Shown here piece by piece: positions 18,070 to 26,197 of a stretch of 64,000 nt of DNA. Origin of the DNA: an uncultured Brachybacterium sp. (lineage in GTDB: Bacteria; Actinomycetota; Actinomycetes; Actinomycetales; Dermabacteraceae). The notes under the pieces are model-generated. The model saw nothing but the letters and a program-made list of their open reading frames with translations. It had not been told where the DNA came from and made no database searches. The DNA lies in NCBI RefSeq assembly GCF_947500705.1, contig NZ_CANMSY010000001.1:62001-126000 (forward strand). Reading direction: 5' to 3'. Position numbers and translations under genes: made by a program. How positions within the stretch are numbered: position 1 is the stretch's first letter; every line of letters starts with the position of its first letter.

Positions 18070-18861
18070 TCAGGAGTGGTCCGCACCCAAGCGGTAGGCG
18101 CGGCCCGCCCGGGAGGCGCAGGCTCGCAGCCGATCCTCGACGTGGCGCACCCGGCCCGCATAGGCGGCCACCGGTGCGGACAGCGCGACGGTGCCGATGA
18201 GCATGCCGTCGTCGGCCTTGATGGTCGCGGCGAGACAGTCGGTGCCGGGCACGAACTCCTGGTGCTCCCAGGCGATGCCGCGGGCGGCGATCTCCGCGAG
18301 CTGCCCGCGCAGCTGCACGGGATCGGTGAGGGTGCGATCGGTGTGGGCGCGCAGCGGGGTGCCGGCGAGATAGGCCTCCTGCTCCTCGGCCGGCAGCGAG
18401 GCGAGCCCCACTTTTCCGAAGGCGGTGGCGTGCGGACTCTCATGGAACCCGAAGCTCAACGGGGACAGGCGCGGCGCCTGCGGCGAGTCGGAGACGTGGA
18501 CGACCACGAAATCGGTGCCGCGGTGGATGGCGAGATAGGCCGCCATCCCGAGGTCGCGGTGCAGGGCGTGGACCTCCTCGCGCACAGCGCGCGGGACTCC
18601 GAGATGCTCGTGGAGCCCGACGGCCAGGCGGTGCAGCTTGTACCCCAGGGCGAAGCGCTTCTCGTCCCGCAGATGGACCAGGTAGTCGGCGTGCAGGAGC
18701 TCCTGGGCGATGCGGTAGACGGTGGGCAGCGGGATCCCGGTGACCTCCGCGATGCCGCGGGCGGTGCTGCTGCCATGCTCGGCGACGGCTTCGAGCACGG
18801 CCAGGGCACGCGCGATCTGCCCGACCGGGGCGCCCTGGCCCAGCTCCTGCTCGATGCTCAT
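18070..18861 (-). CDS. IclR-family transcriptional regulator
   Basis: A 263-aa regulator. The winged-helix DNA-binding domain (about residues 14-75) includes RALAVLEAVAEHGSSTARGIAEVTGIPLPTVYRI, written here in pieces as ALAVLEAVAEHGSS and TGIPLPTVYRI. The IclR effector domain follows (PHATAFGKVGLASL, then AARGIAWEHQEFVPGTDCLAA). IclR proteins usually control catabolic genes for aromatic or organic acids. It is divergent from the ABM monooxygenase gene (153 nt between) and upstream, in the same direction, of the GMC pair. Both are plausible targets. Confidence 0.92.
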   Translation of the reverse strand: MSIEQELGQGAPVGQIARALAVLEAVAEHGSSTARGIAEVTGIPLPTVYRIAQELLHADYLVHLRDEKRFALGYKLHRLAVGLHEHLGVPRAVREEVHALHRDLGMAAYLAIHRGTDFVVVHVSDSPQAPRLSPLSFGFHESPHATAFGKVGLASLPAEEQEAYLAGTPLRAHTDRTLTDPVQLRGQLAEIAARGIAWEHQEFVPGTDCLAATIKADDGMLIGTVALSAPVAAYAGRVRHVEDRLRACASRAGRAYRLGADHS

Positions 18862-19014
18862 CCTGTCCCCTTCTCCGGTCCCTCGTCGCCGCTGCGCTCA
18901 TTGTGCCGCAGCAGCTCTGGACGGGTGGGGTTCTTGCCTTGTGAGAATGGGGCTACCGCAGCGGCCGGCCAGCGGGCAGGCTGGCCGTGCACCCCACTCT
19001 GAAAGGACCCCTCG

Positions 19015-19335
19015 ATGATCCTGATCAACGTGAAGTTCCCGGTGAAGCCCGAGTTCGCCGACCAGTGGCCCGAGCTCTCGAGGGAGTTCACCGAGACCAC
19101 CCTGGCCGAGCCGGGGAACCTGTGGTTCGAATGGTCGCGCAGCGTGAAGGAGCCGAACACCTATGTGCTGATCGAAGCCTTCACCGATGAGGGCGCCGGC
19201 CCGCACGTGAACTCCCCGCACTTCCAGAAGATGCAGGAGGAGTTCCCGCAGTACCTCGAGTCGACCCCGCAGATCGTCTCCCACCAGATCGACAGCGACG
19301 GCTGGGGCCCGATGGGAGAGATCACCGTCGAGTGA
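19015..19335 (+). CDS. ABM-family putative quinol monooxygenase
   Basis: A 106-aa dimeric alpha-beta barrel protein of the antibiotic biosynthesis monooxygenase (YgiN-like) family. Visible family features are the opening strand ILINVKFPVKPE, the central GNLWFEWSRSVKEPNTYVLIEAFTDEGA and HVNSPHFQKMQEEFPQYL. Small ABM proteins oxidise quinols or aromatic polyketides without cofactor, or remove reactive carbonyls. AAAGGACC lies just upstream of ATG 19015. Divergent pairing with the IclR gene suggests IclR control. Confidence 0.85.
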   Translation: MILINVKFPVKPEFADQWPELSREFTETTLAEPGNLWFEWSRSVKEPNTYVLIEAFTDEGAGPHVNSPHFQKMQEEFPQYLESTPQIVSHQIDSDGWGPMGEITVE

Positions 19336-19348
19336 TCTCGCCGGCGGT

Positions 19349-19378
19349 CCGCCCGCGCGCCCTGGAGCGTGCGGGCGG
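19349..19378. terminator. Hairpin between ABM and nitrite reductase genes
   Basis: A 12-bp stem (19349-19360 with 19367-19378, one G-U pair; core CCGCCCGC) closes a 6-nt loop, 14 nt after the ABM stop. It lies between convergent genes. Confidence 0.7.
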
Positions 19379-19423
19379 CGCCGCTCCTCGCCTCCGCCTG
19401 TTCCCCGCTCCCCGCACGCGTGG

Positions 19424-19474
19424 CGGTGATGTCTACGGGGCGGTGATACCTACGGGGCAGTGATGTCTACGGGG
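19424..19474. repeat. 17-bp tandem repeat overlapping the nitrite reductase stop codon
   Basis: Three 17-bp units (19424-19440, 19441-19457, 19458-19474) share GTGAT..CTACGGGG. The unit nearest the gene contains its TAG stop (19467-19469) and last codons. The others repeat that end outside the gene. Confidence 0.85.
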
Positions 19475-22106
19475 CGGTGACCTCGAGGATGCCGTGGGCC
19501 CCGCGCTCTGCGTCGCGAAGGATATGGGAGATGAAGGGATAGCGCCCGGGTTCGGGGGGGACCAGCTCGACGAACCCGCCCTGGGCCGGCAGCAGGCCGA
19601 GCGCCTGTGAGCCGTCCCCGGAGGAGGTCTCCACGAGGTATCTCCCCTCGCTCCAGACGGTGTCGAACTGGCCCCCGATCACATGGAAGCTGAGGTCCCG
19701 TTCGGGGCCTGCGTCCAGCACCCAGAACCGCACCCGCTCCCCCGCCGCGGCGGTGAGCGGGGCATGGTCGTACTGGGAGGCGTAACCATTGAAGGCCACC
19801 AGGTCCGGCTCGCCGGTCGCGAGGGCGTCGGCGTCGAGCTCCTCACCCTGCGCGCCGAGGTAGTACTCGCCCTGGACCAGCACATAGCTGCGGTCCACCG
19901 CAGGCAGGTCCGACGGTTCGATGATCACCGCGCCGTACATCCCGGAGGCGACGTGGGTGGAGACGGGGGCGGTCCCGCAGTGGTACATCCAGATCCCCGC
20001 CCGCCTCGCTGTGAAGGTGTAGGTGAGCGACGCCCCCGGGGCGATGGTGCGCATCGGCTCGTCCGGGGCGAGCTCCCCGGCATGGAAGTCGATCGAGTGG
20101 CCGATCGTCCCGTCGTTGACCAGGGTCACCTCGAAGACGTCGCCGACCCGCCCGTGCAGCACCGGCCCGGGGGCGCTGCCGCCGAAGGTCCACTGCCGCT
20201 GGCTGATACCGGGCGCGACCTCCATGACCTGCTCGGTAACCTCGAGCGTGACCTGCCGGGTGACGGGGCCGTCGCTCGGCGGCAGCCGCGGCAGCTCGGC
20301 GTCGTAGGGCATGAAGTCGGCGCCGGGATCGGCGGCGAGATCGATGACCGGCTTCTGGACCGTGCCCTCCCCCGATGTGCCGTGGTCATGGCCTGAGGGA
20401 TCCGCGCCGGTGACGTCAGGGGCGCCTTTCGATGGGGCGCCGGCGGCCACGATGCTCAGCACCATCCCCTGCTGGCGGTGACCGGCCACGCCGCACCAGG
20501 CCTCGAGATCGCCGGTGACCACTCCCACGTCGAGCAGCTCGCTCTGCCCGGGGGCGAGGCGCTCGGTGCGGGCGCCGCCTTCGACGACCAGATCGTGGGT
20601 CATGGCCGGGTCCAGGTTCGTCAGCTCGACGAGCAGGTGGGTGCCGGCCGGCACCTCGATCCGGGCCGGGGTGAAACGCAGCCCCTCCGCAGTGACCGCG
20701 ACGGTCTGCGCCGGTGCCTGTCCGTGCACGGCAGGAGCATCCGTCCCCTCGTTCGCTCCGCCGCCCTGCGCGAGCGGGTGGAGGGTGCCGACGGCGAGGA
20801 GCGTGAGCGTCGCCAACAGCAGACCGCCGACGGCGACCCCGGCGCGGCGGCCACCGAAGCGGATGCTGCCCACCGCGCCCGGGCCGGGACCGGCCGGCAG
20901 GATCACGGCCGGAGCGGCGCCGACCGGCGGAGTCGCAGCCACGGAGGCGCTCGTCGCCACCGCCGAGACCGGCCTCGATCGCTCAGGGTGCGGGGCCGGG
21001 CGCGGCTGGGCGCGCGGCGGGCCGAGGACCGCGCTGGTCAGCGCCGTGGCGACGAAGACCAGCAGGGCGAGCACGCCGAGTACGCCACCGAGCTGCCAGG
21101 CGGGCCCCCAGCCGAGTGCGTCACCGAGTCCGAGGCGCACCACCAGACTCAGCTGCAGCAGCCCCAGCGGCACCCAGAACGCGCTGCGATAGGGCAGATC
21201 GATCCGCAGCACGGCGGGCAGGATCGTGGTCGCGTGGGCCATGATCATGGAGATCGTGTAGCCGAGGAACACGGCATGGGCGACGGCGTCGTACGCGGCG
21301 CCCTGCGGAGTGCCGCCCAGCAGCAGCACCACGGCGGCGATCGCGAGCCATACATAGCCGCACAGGATTGCCGCGGCCATGAAGCGGGTCGCTCCCCTGG
21401 TGCGGATGGTGCGCCGGGCGACGTCATGCTGGACGAGCCAGAGCGTCAGGGCGAGCAGCCCGGCGCCCAGCAGGACCGCCCCGACCGACGGCCACGCGAC
21501 CCCGATCAGCAGTGCCGCGACCAGGCTCGCCGCGTGCATGAGCACCCGGGTTCCCGCCTGGGCGCCGAGCGTGATCCTCGCCAGCTCGACCCTCTCGGCG
21601 GCGATGGTGAGCACCACGAAGCCGATCAGCCAGGGCAGCACCTCGTCGAAGTCAGCGCCTCCGGCCCAGCGGATCGCGCCCCCGCAGGCCAGGCCCGCGG
21701 CGAGCAGCTCGGTGAGCACGGCCTCGTCATGCTGGCGCCGCCACAGCGGAATGTAGACCAGGGTGAACGCGGCGGTGCCGACGACCAGCAGCATCTTGCC
21801 GACCAGCAACGGGATCGGGTCTGCGACCAAGGCGATGGCACCCAGCCCGAGCACTGCAGGAGCGAGGAAGCCGTACCAGCGGGCGAGGGCGGTCGCGCGT
21901 TCGAGCGCGATCAGAGTGCCCACGAAACCGAGCACCAGCAGCATCCCGTGCACCACCGGCAGCCGGTCCGTGGTGATCGGTGCGGGCAGGCCGAGCAGCA
22001 GCAGCGCGGCGTCGAGGCCCGCCATCAGGGCGAGCCCGGCGGGGAGCATCCAGCCCAGCCGCCAGGACGGCCCCCGGCGACGACGCCTGGGGGCGGGGCT
22101 GCTCAT
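19467..22106 (-). CDS. nirK: NnrS-like membrane domain fused to cupredoxin and copper nitrite reductase
   Basis: An 879-aa protein with three parts. Residues about 15-365 are a polytopic membrane domain with about eleven helices and His-bearing segments (VVHGMLLVLGF, AHAVFLGYTISMIMAHATTI), resembling NnrS-type NO-stress proteins. After a linker and one more helix (about 419-442), a plastocyanin-like cupredoxin domain has type 1 copper ligands in AMTHDLV (about 502) and AWCGVAGHRQQGM (about 533-545). The C-terminal ~300 residues are an AniA/NirK-type two-domain reductase: type 2 ligands in HSIDFHAG (about 665) and FISHIL (about 855), type 1 ligands in MYHCGT and HVASGMYG. It should reduce nitrite to NO outside the membrane, with the cupredoxin as built-in electron carrier. 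The start overlaps the regulator stop by ATGA. Confidence 0.85.
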   Translation of the reverse strand: MSSPAPRRRRRGPSWRLGWMLPAGLALMAGLDAALLLLGLPAPITTDRLPVVHGMLLVLGFVGTLIALERATALARWYGFLAPAVLGLGAIALVADPIPLLVGKMLLVVGTAAFTLVYIPLWRRQHDEAVLTELLAAGLACGGAIRWAGGADFDEVLPWLIGFVVLTIAAERVELARITLGAQAGTRVLMHAASLVAALLIGVAWPSVGAVLLGAGLLALTLWLVQHDVARRTIRTRGATRFMAAAILCGYVWLAIAAVVLLLGGTPQGAAYDAVAHAVFLGYTISMIMAHATTILPAVLRIDLPYRSAFWVPLGLLQLSLVVRLGLGDALGWGPAWQLGGVLGVLALLVFVATALTSAVLGPPRAQPRPAPHPERSRPVSAVATSASVAATPPVGAAPAVILPAGPGPGAVGSIRFGGRRAGVAVGGLLLATLTLLAVGTLHPLAQGGGANEGTDAPAVHGQAPAQTVAVTAEGLRFTPARIEVPAGTHLLVELTNLDPAMTHDLVVEGGARTERLAPGQSELLDVGVVTGDLEAWCGVAGHRQQGMVLSIVAAGAPSKGAPDVTGADPSGHDHGTSGEGTVQKPVIDLAADPGADFMPYDAELPRLPPSDGPVTRQVTLEVTEQVMEVAPGISQRQWTFGGSAPGPVLHGRVGDVFEVTLVNDGTIGHSIDFHAGELAPDEPMRTIAPGASLTYTFTARRAGIWMYHCGTAPVSTHVASGMYGAVIIEPSDLPAVDRSYVLVQGEYYLGAQGEELDADALATGEPDLVAFNGYASQYDHAPLTAAAGERVRFWVLDAGPERDLSFHVIGGQFDTVWSEGRYLVETSSGDGSQALGLLPAQGGFVELVPPEPGRYPFISHILRDAERGAHGILEVTAP

Positions 22107-22786
22107 CCGGCGTCCCTCAGGCGGAGCAGGCACTGCCCGGGTGCGGCGAAGGGGATCAGCTCGGCCATGGTCCGGGATCCCTCCGTGCCGGCGGCACCTT
22201 CGAGGAGCCCGTCGATCATGCCGCGGTGCACGGAGCAGACCACTTCGGTGTGGCGGTCCGCGGCCTCCAGCAGCGGGCAGCGGTGCAGCACGATCTGCTC
22301 GCCGTCGTCCTGTGGGGCGAAGCCCTGCGCGGCCATGGCATGGAGGACGAGGGCGCGCGCGGGACCGGGCGCCGCGGGTTCGGGGAGGTCCTCCGCCAGC
22401 TCGGCGCCCCAGCCGCGGCCTGCCTCGTGGGCGGTGGCGGCGGGATCGACGCTGGTGCGGGCGATGGTCCCGGCGAGCACACCGGCGAGCGCGGCGTAGG
22501 GAGAGGCCGGACCGTGCTGTGTGGGGCGCCAGAGCCAGGCGGGGCGCCCACGGCCATCCGCCGCCGCCCGGGCGCGGGTGACGTGGCCGTCGGCCAGCAG
22601 CTGATCGAGGTGGCCGCGCACGGTGTTCTCGTGCAGGCCCGTGGAGCGGCTGAGCGCGGTGACCGAGACCGGGGAGCGCTGCGCCTCCACCGCGCGCAGC
22701 ACCTGTTCGCGCGCGGTCGAGTGGCGGCGGCCCGCAGCACTTCGGCGGGGCTGAGGGGCACCGGATGCTGCGGGACCTGAGACCAT
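22103..22786 (-). CDS. HTH regulator with C-terminal Cys motif (SufR/ArsR-like)
   Basis: A 227-aa transcriptional regulator. The winged-helix domain (about residues 20-85) reads EQVLRAVEAQRSPVSVTALS and STGLHENTVRGHLDQLL. The C-terminal part carries RCPLLEAADRHTEVVCSVHRG with Cys at about 171 and 185, the pattern of SufR-like regulators that bind an iron-sulfur cluster. Such a cluster can sense NO, oxygen or iron. Its stop overlaps the start of the nitrite reductase gene and it is divergent from DUF2249, so it most likely controls both. The sensing role is inference from motif and context. Confidence 0.75.
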   Translation of the reverse strand: MVSGPAASGAPQPRRSAAGRRHSTAREQVLRAVEAQRSPVSVTALSRSTGLHENTVRGHLDQLLADGHVTRARAAADGRGRPAWLWRPTQHGPASPYAALAGVLAGTIARTSVDPAATAHEAGRGWGAELAEDLPEPAAPGPARALVLHAMAAQGFAPQDDGEQIVLHRCPLLEAADRHTEVVCSVHRGMIDGLLEGAAGTEGSRTMAELIPFAAPGQCLLRLRDAG

Positions 22787-22869
22787 GTTTTCCACGGGAT
22801 CAAATGTAATATATCGAGTGGACCCGATCCGCCACGATCGTCCCGAGCGGACGACAGACAGGAGCCGAC
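22787..22869. promoter_or_regulatory. AT-rich divergent promoter of the nitrogen-oxide locus
   Basis: An 83-nt intergenic strip with an unusually AT-rich core (ATCAAATGTAATATATCGAG, 22800-22819) in otherwise GC-rich DNA. It separates the HTH regulator from DUF2249 and must hold both promoters. No perfect palindrome was found, but the core is the obvious place for regulator binding. Confidence 0.5.
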
Positions 22870-23187
22870 ATGGCAGACATCCAGATCCAGAGCTCACGCG
22901 AGGACGCCGTCGATCAGAAGCCATCCCAGCAGGGATGCGCCTGCGGGGAGCATGACGAATCGCTTCCCGAGCTCGATGTGCAGACGATCCCCCACGCGAT
23001 CCGTCACGCCTCGATCTTCGGGGCGATCGAGTCGCTGGTGCCGGGCGGGGGCATGATCATCTCGGCCACCCACGATCCGGTCCCGCTGCTGATGCAGCTG
23101 GAGGCGAAGCACGGGGACACCTACGCGACGGAATACCTGGATAAGGGTCCCGAGCGCTGGCGCATCCTGATCCGTCGCACCGCCTGA
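22870..23187 (+). CDS. DUF2249 domain protein
   Basis: A 105-aa protein of the DUF2249 family, a TusA-like small fold of unknown biochemical function often found near nitric-oxide and nitrate-respiration genes and fused to hemerythrin domains in some bacteria. An N-terminal CACGEH motif could bind metal. The domain runs from ELDVQTIPHAIRHASIF through PGGGMIISATHDPVPLLMQL to RWRILIRR. CAGGAGC lies just upstream of the ATG. It is divergent from the regulator and nitrite reductase genes, which supports a part in the same response. Confidence 0.85.
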   Translation: MADIQIQSSREDAVDQKPSQQGCACGEHDESLPELDVQTIPHAIRHASIFGAIESLVPGGGMIISATHDPVPLLMQLEAKHGDTYATEYLDKGPERWRILIRRTA

Positions 23188-23256
23188 GCACGCCGTGACC
23201 GCCGGACCGCCGGACAGCACCTCCGGCGGGCCGACGGACGGGCGGACGGGCGGCAG

Positions 23257-23288
23257 GGCCGACGGGCCGACGGGCCGACGGGCCGACG
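23257..23288. repeat. Octamer array (GGCCGACG)x4
   Basis: Four perfect head-to-tail copies, with a further copy at 23229-23236 and GGCGGACG-like variants between. It lies between the ends of the DUF2249 and DUF899 genes. Confidence 0.85.
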
Positions 23289-23320
23289 GGGCAGTTCAGC
23301 GCGGCCCGCAGCTCCGCAGC

Positions 23321-24091
23321 TCAGTGCTGCTCGCGCCGGCCCAGGGTCGTCACCGGGGCGGCACCCGGTCGCGACCACTGGGGCAGCGGCCGGCTGGTCT
23401 CGTCCCAGGTGGGCTCGCCCTGGGCATCGGTACGCCAGGACCAGCAGGCATGACGGCTCGCAGGCCAGCCGTCCGGCACGTCCTCCCAGTCCTCACCGCG
23501 ACCGTAGGGCGTCATGTCCAGCAGGCCCATCGAGAAGTTCACCCGCTCGTTGCCGCGCCCGGTGGTGCGATAGGTGAGGTACACCCGGTCCTCGTCGCGC
23601 AGGAAGCTCGCGAGATGCCCCATGTCGCCGCCGATCGGGGTGGCAGCCTCTCGCACGGAATACCAGGGCACGCGCCGGTAGCCCATGAAGTCGATGAAGG
23701 GGCAGACCTCCTCCCAGGTTCCGGTGGTGAGGATCGCGAGCGAGACGCCGTGGGCGTTGAGGTAGGTCGCGTCATGGAGGTGCCATGCCGTGGTGGTGCA
23801 GCCCTCGCACTGTCCCTGGTGCGGGGCTCCGTCCTGCCACATGTGCTGGTAGACCACGAGCCGGTCGCGGCCCTCGAACAGGGAGAGGAAGGGCACGGGG
23901 CCGACGGGGCCGGTCACCAGGGCGCTCCCGTCGACCTCCACCATCGGCAGCCGGCGCCTCGCAGCGGCGATCGCGTCCCCCTCGCGGGTGTGCGCCTTCT
24001 CCCGCACCAGCAGCTCGTCCCGGATGGACTGCCAGGACGTCATGTCGACCACGGCCGGCAGGCCGGTGGGCTTCCTCGACGATGCGCTCAC
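23321..24091 (-). CDS. DUF899 thioredoxin-like protein
   Basis: A 256-aa protein of the DUF899 family, which has a thioredoxin-like fold and no established reaction. Family features are ELLVREKAHTREGDAIAAARRRLPMV at the N terminus, VVYQHMW, CEGCTTTAWHLHD (the redox-like Cys pair) and VPWYSVREAATPIGGDMGHL. The start is a GTG at 24091 that overlaps the TGA of the upstream DHFR-like gene (GTGA), so the two are coupled. Confidence 0.85.
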   Translation of the reverse strand: MSASSRKPTGLPAVVDMTSWQSIRDELLVREKAHTREGDAIAAARRRLPMVEVDGSALVTGPVGPVPFLSLFEGRDRLVVYQHMWQDGAPHQGQCEGCTTTAWHLHDATYLNAHGVSLAILTTGTWEEVCPFIDFMGYRRVPWYSVREAATPIGGDMGHLASFLRDEDRVYLTYRTTGRGNERVNFSMGLLDMTPYGRGEDWEDVPDGWPASRHACWSWRTDAQGEPTWDETSRPLPQWSRPGAAPVTTLGRREQH

Positions 24092-24804
24092 CACTCGGCG
24101 CCCCCGGTGCGCTCCCAGGCCGTACCGGGAGGCTCTGGCAGATAGGTCGGCACGTATTCGAGCAGCTGGAGGCCACCGTCGAAGGTGCGGGCGGTGACGA
24201 GCTCGAGGGCGAAATCCTCGAACTGCTCCCAGATCCGCTCGAGCCCGGTGCGCCCGGTGATCACCGGGAACACGACGATGCGGAAGCGGTCCACGAGCCC
24301 CGCCTTCAGCAGCGAGTGACTGAGGCGGATGCTGCCGGTGGTGGTCAGCGGCGTGGTCGCGGTGCGCTTGAGCTCCCTGACCGCCTCGACCGCATCGGTG
24401 CTGATCAGAATGGTGTTCGGCCAGGCCAGGGGCTCCTCGAGGCTCGAGGAGAAGACGATCTTCGGCAACTGCGCCATCTGGGCGAAGCTCGCCTTCTCCT
24501 CCTCGGAGACGTCGATCCGCTGCGCCTGCTCCGCCATCGTCGCCATCAGCCGGTAGGTGGTGGCACCCATCAGGGTCATGGAGTCCGGCTGCTCGCCGAG
24601 CCAGGTCAGGTATTCGGGGCTCTCGAGCCCCCACCAGCCCGGCCAGCCCTCACCGGCGGCGCAGCCGTCCAGGGAGAGGATGAAGTCCACCAGCAGCTCC
24701 GCCGCTCCCGCACCGGGTGCCGAAACTCCGCTGGTCCCACCGGTACCCCTGGAGCCGCCGGTCCCAATGTCCTGGGGGGTGCTGCTGGTGCTCGCATCGC
24801 TCAT
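24088..24804 (-). CDS. Dihydrofolate reductase/RibD C-terminal family protein
   Basis: A 238-aa NAD(P)H-dependent reductase-fold protein of the DHFR/RibD-C family, distinct from housekeeping folate reductase. After a 33-residue Gly/Ser/Thr-rich N-terminal extension, the domain starts ELLVDFILSLDGCAAGEGW, continues with SMTLMGATTYRLM and PKIVFSSSL, and ends in GLVDRFRIVVFPVITGRTGLERIW. The substrate is unknown. It is translationally coupled to the DUF899 gene. The start at 24804 is the first Met after the stop-free upstream stretch. Confidence 0.82.
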   Translation of the reverse strand: MSDASTSSTPQDIGTGGSRGTGGTSGVSAPGAGAAELLVDFILSLDGCAAGEGWPGWWGLESPEYLTWLGEQPDSMTLMGATTYRLMATMAEQAQRIDVSEEEKASFAQMAQLPKIVFSSSLEEPLAWPNTILISTDAVEAVRELKRTATTPLTTTGSIRLSHSLLKAGLVDRFRIVVFPVITGRTGLERIWEQFEDFALELVTARTFDGGLQLLEYVPTYLPEPPGTAWERTGGAEW

Positions 24805-24946
24805 CGCGATCGCTCCTCGGAGAGTTCGGCCCCGGCATCCACCGAGGCTCGTTCCCCTCCACCCAAGCACTCGCGGGAGCTCCCGTCCATGGCTCGCAGC
24901 GGACGGGCCTACGAGGAGCTCCTTGCCGGCTCCCGTCGCGGCTGCT

Positions 24947-26011
24947 TCACCCCTTCGGGCCTCGCAGGCCTCGCAGCAGCGTCGTCATCAGCCCCACCGA
25001 GACTGCGATCCACGCGAGCACCGCGAGCACCAGCCCCGCGATCCCGACCCCCTCGACCAGTGGCAGGTGCTCCACCCGGCCGAGCCGCAGCGAGGCGACG
25101 GCGAACATCCCCAGGGGGAAGACGATCGACCATAGAGACGGCACGTAGCGCAGCGGTACCCGATGGATCGCGTGGCGCCAGAAGCCGGCGCCGGCCAGCA
25201 GCGGGTACTGCCACAGGGCGAAGCACCAGAAGATCACGACGGTCCCGCCGATCAGCCCACGGGCGGCATCGACCATCGGCACCGGTTCCATGGAGTAGAT
25301 CCCGGCGCCGGCGACCACCGCGATCGCGAGCGCACCCATCGCCACCCAGTAGGTGGGCTCGAACTGCTGGGGAGTGATCCCGAAATGCACGATCCGCAGG
25401 ATCACCAGCACCGCGATCCCGACGTACAGGATCGTTCCCACTGACCAGGCCAGCACCGTGAGCAGGCCCAGCAGGTCCGCATAGGCGGGGGTCGCGGGCT
25501 CCAGCCCGGACAGGCCGACCGCGAGGGACTGCGAGGCGACGGACCAGATGAACCAGCTGCCGTTGGTGCGGGCGAGGATGGGCTCGCCGTCTCGGGCCAT
25601 CAGCACCTGCCAGGGCAGCACATATCCCAGCACGATCCAGATCGCGGCACCGACCCCGAGCAGCACCGCGGAGGCCGTGCCGAGACCCACCTGCTGCAGC
25701 CCGACGGCGACGACGCTGGCCGCGGCGACGATCGTGAAGTAGCCGAAGGCGATCTCGGGATTCTTCGCGTCCGCACGCATCCGCTCCCGATGACGGATCC
25801 AGCGCAGCAGGAAGAGGAGCACGAGCACCGCGGCGGCGAGCGCGGCGAGGACGAGGAGTGCCAGCGCAGCCCCGTCGGCCCCCGCCATCCGCAGCCCGAT
25901 CGAGACGATCCCCGTGCCCATCACCAGCGCGAAATAGCCCGGGGCGAGCCCGGCGAGCGCCTGCTCGGCGCGCGCGGCGAGGCGCGGGGACGTCGTGGCG
26001 GAGGTGGCCAC
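24947..26011 (-). CDS. TDT-family (TehA/Mae1/SLAC1-like) transporter
   Basis: A 354-aa membrane protein with about ten helices of the tellurite-resistance/dicarboxylate transporter family. The first helix carries the hallmark PGYFALVMGTGIVSIGL, and later LARTNGSWFIWSVASQSLAV and FGITPQQFEPTYWVAMGALAI match the family. Members move C4-dicarboxylates, sulfite or small anions, or form anion channels; the solute here cannot be told. The only reasonable start is GTG 26011 (VATSATTS), since no ATG is in frame nearby. It is divergent from the MFS transporter gene. Confidence 0.85.
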   Translation of the reverse strand: MATSATTSPRLAARAEQALAGLAPGYFALVMGTGIVSIGLRMAGADGAALALLVLAALAAAVLVLLFLLRWIRHRERMRADAKNPEIAFGYFTIVAAASVVAVGLQQVGLGTASAVLLGVGAAIWIVLGYVLPWQVLMARDGEPILARTNGSWFIWSVASQSLAVGLSGLEPATPAYADLLGLLTVLAWSVGTILYVGIAVLVILRIVHFGITPQQFEPTYWVAMGALAIAVVAGAGIYSMEPVPMVDAARGLIGGTVVIFWCFALWQYPLLAGAGFWRHAIHRVPLRYVPSLWSIVFPLGMFAVASLRLGRVEHLPLVEGVGIAGLVLAVLAWIAVSVGLMTTLLRGLRGPKG

Positions 26012-26092
26012 GACACCATTGTGCGTCGGGGACCGTGATCTCCGACAACCTTGACCTCCGACAACAGAGACACTCCTCCCACCCGCAATACC

Positions 26093-26122
26093 TTGCACCC
26101 AGTGCAACTTCACCCCTAGTGT
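26093..26122 (+). promoter_or_regulatory. Promoter with overlapping operator for the MFS transporter
   Basis: A candidate -35 TTGCAC (26093-26098) and -10 TAGTGT (26117-26122) are 18 nt apart. The -35 box is the left arm of a perfect palindrome TTGCAC-CCA-GTGCAA (26093-26107), a typical repressor site. A TetR- or MarR-type repressor would fit, but none is encoded next door. Confidence 0.55.
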
Positions 26123-26197
26123 CGAGCGCGGCGACGAATGCCGCCCGACGAGGGGGGAAGCAGCCCGTCGATCATCACGACAGGAGACCTTCTGAGC

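Noticed and set aside
26138-26197. An earlier ATG (26138) for the MFS transporter
   Set aside because: No ribosome-binding site. ATG 26198 follows AGGAGA at a normal distance.
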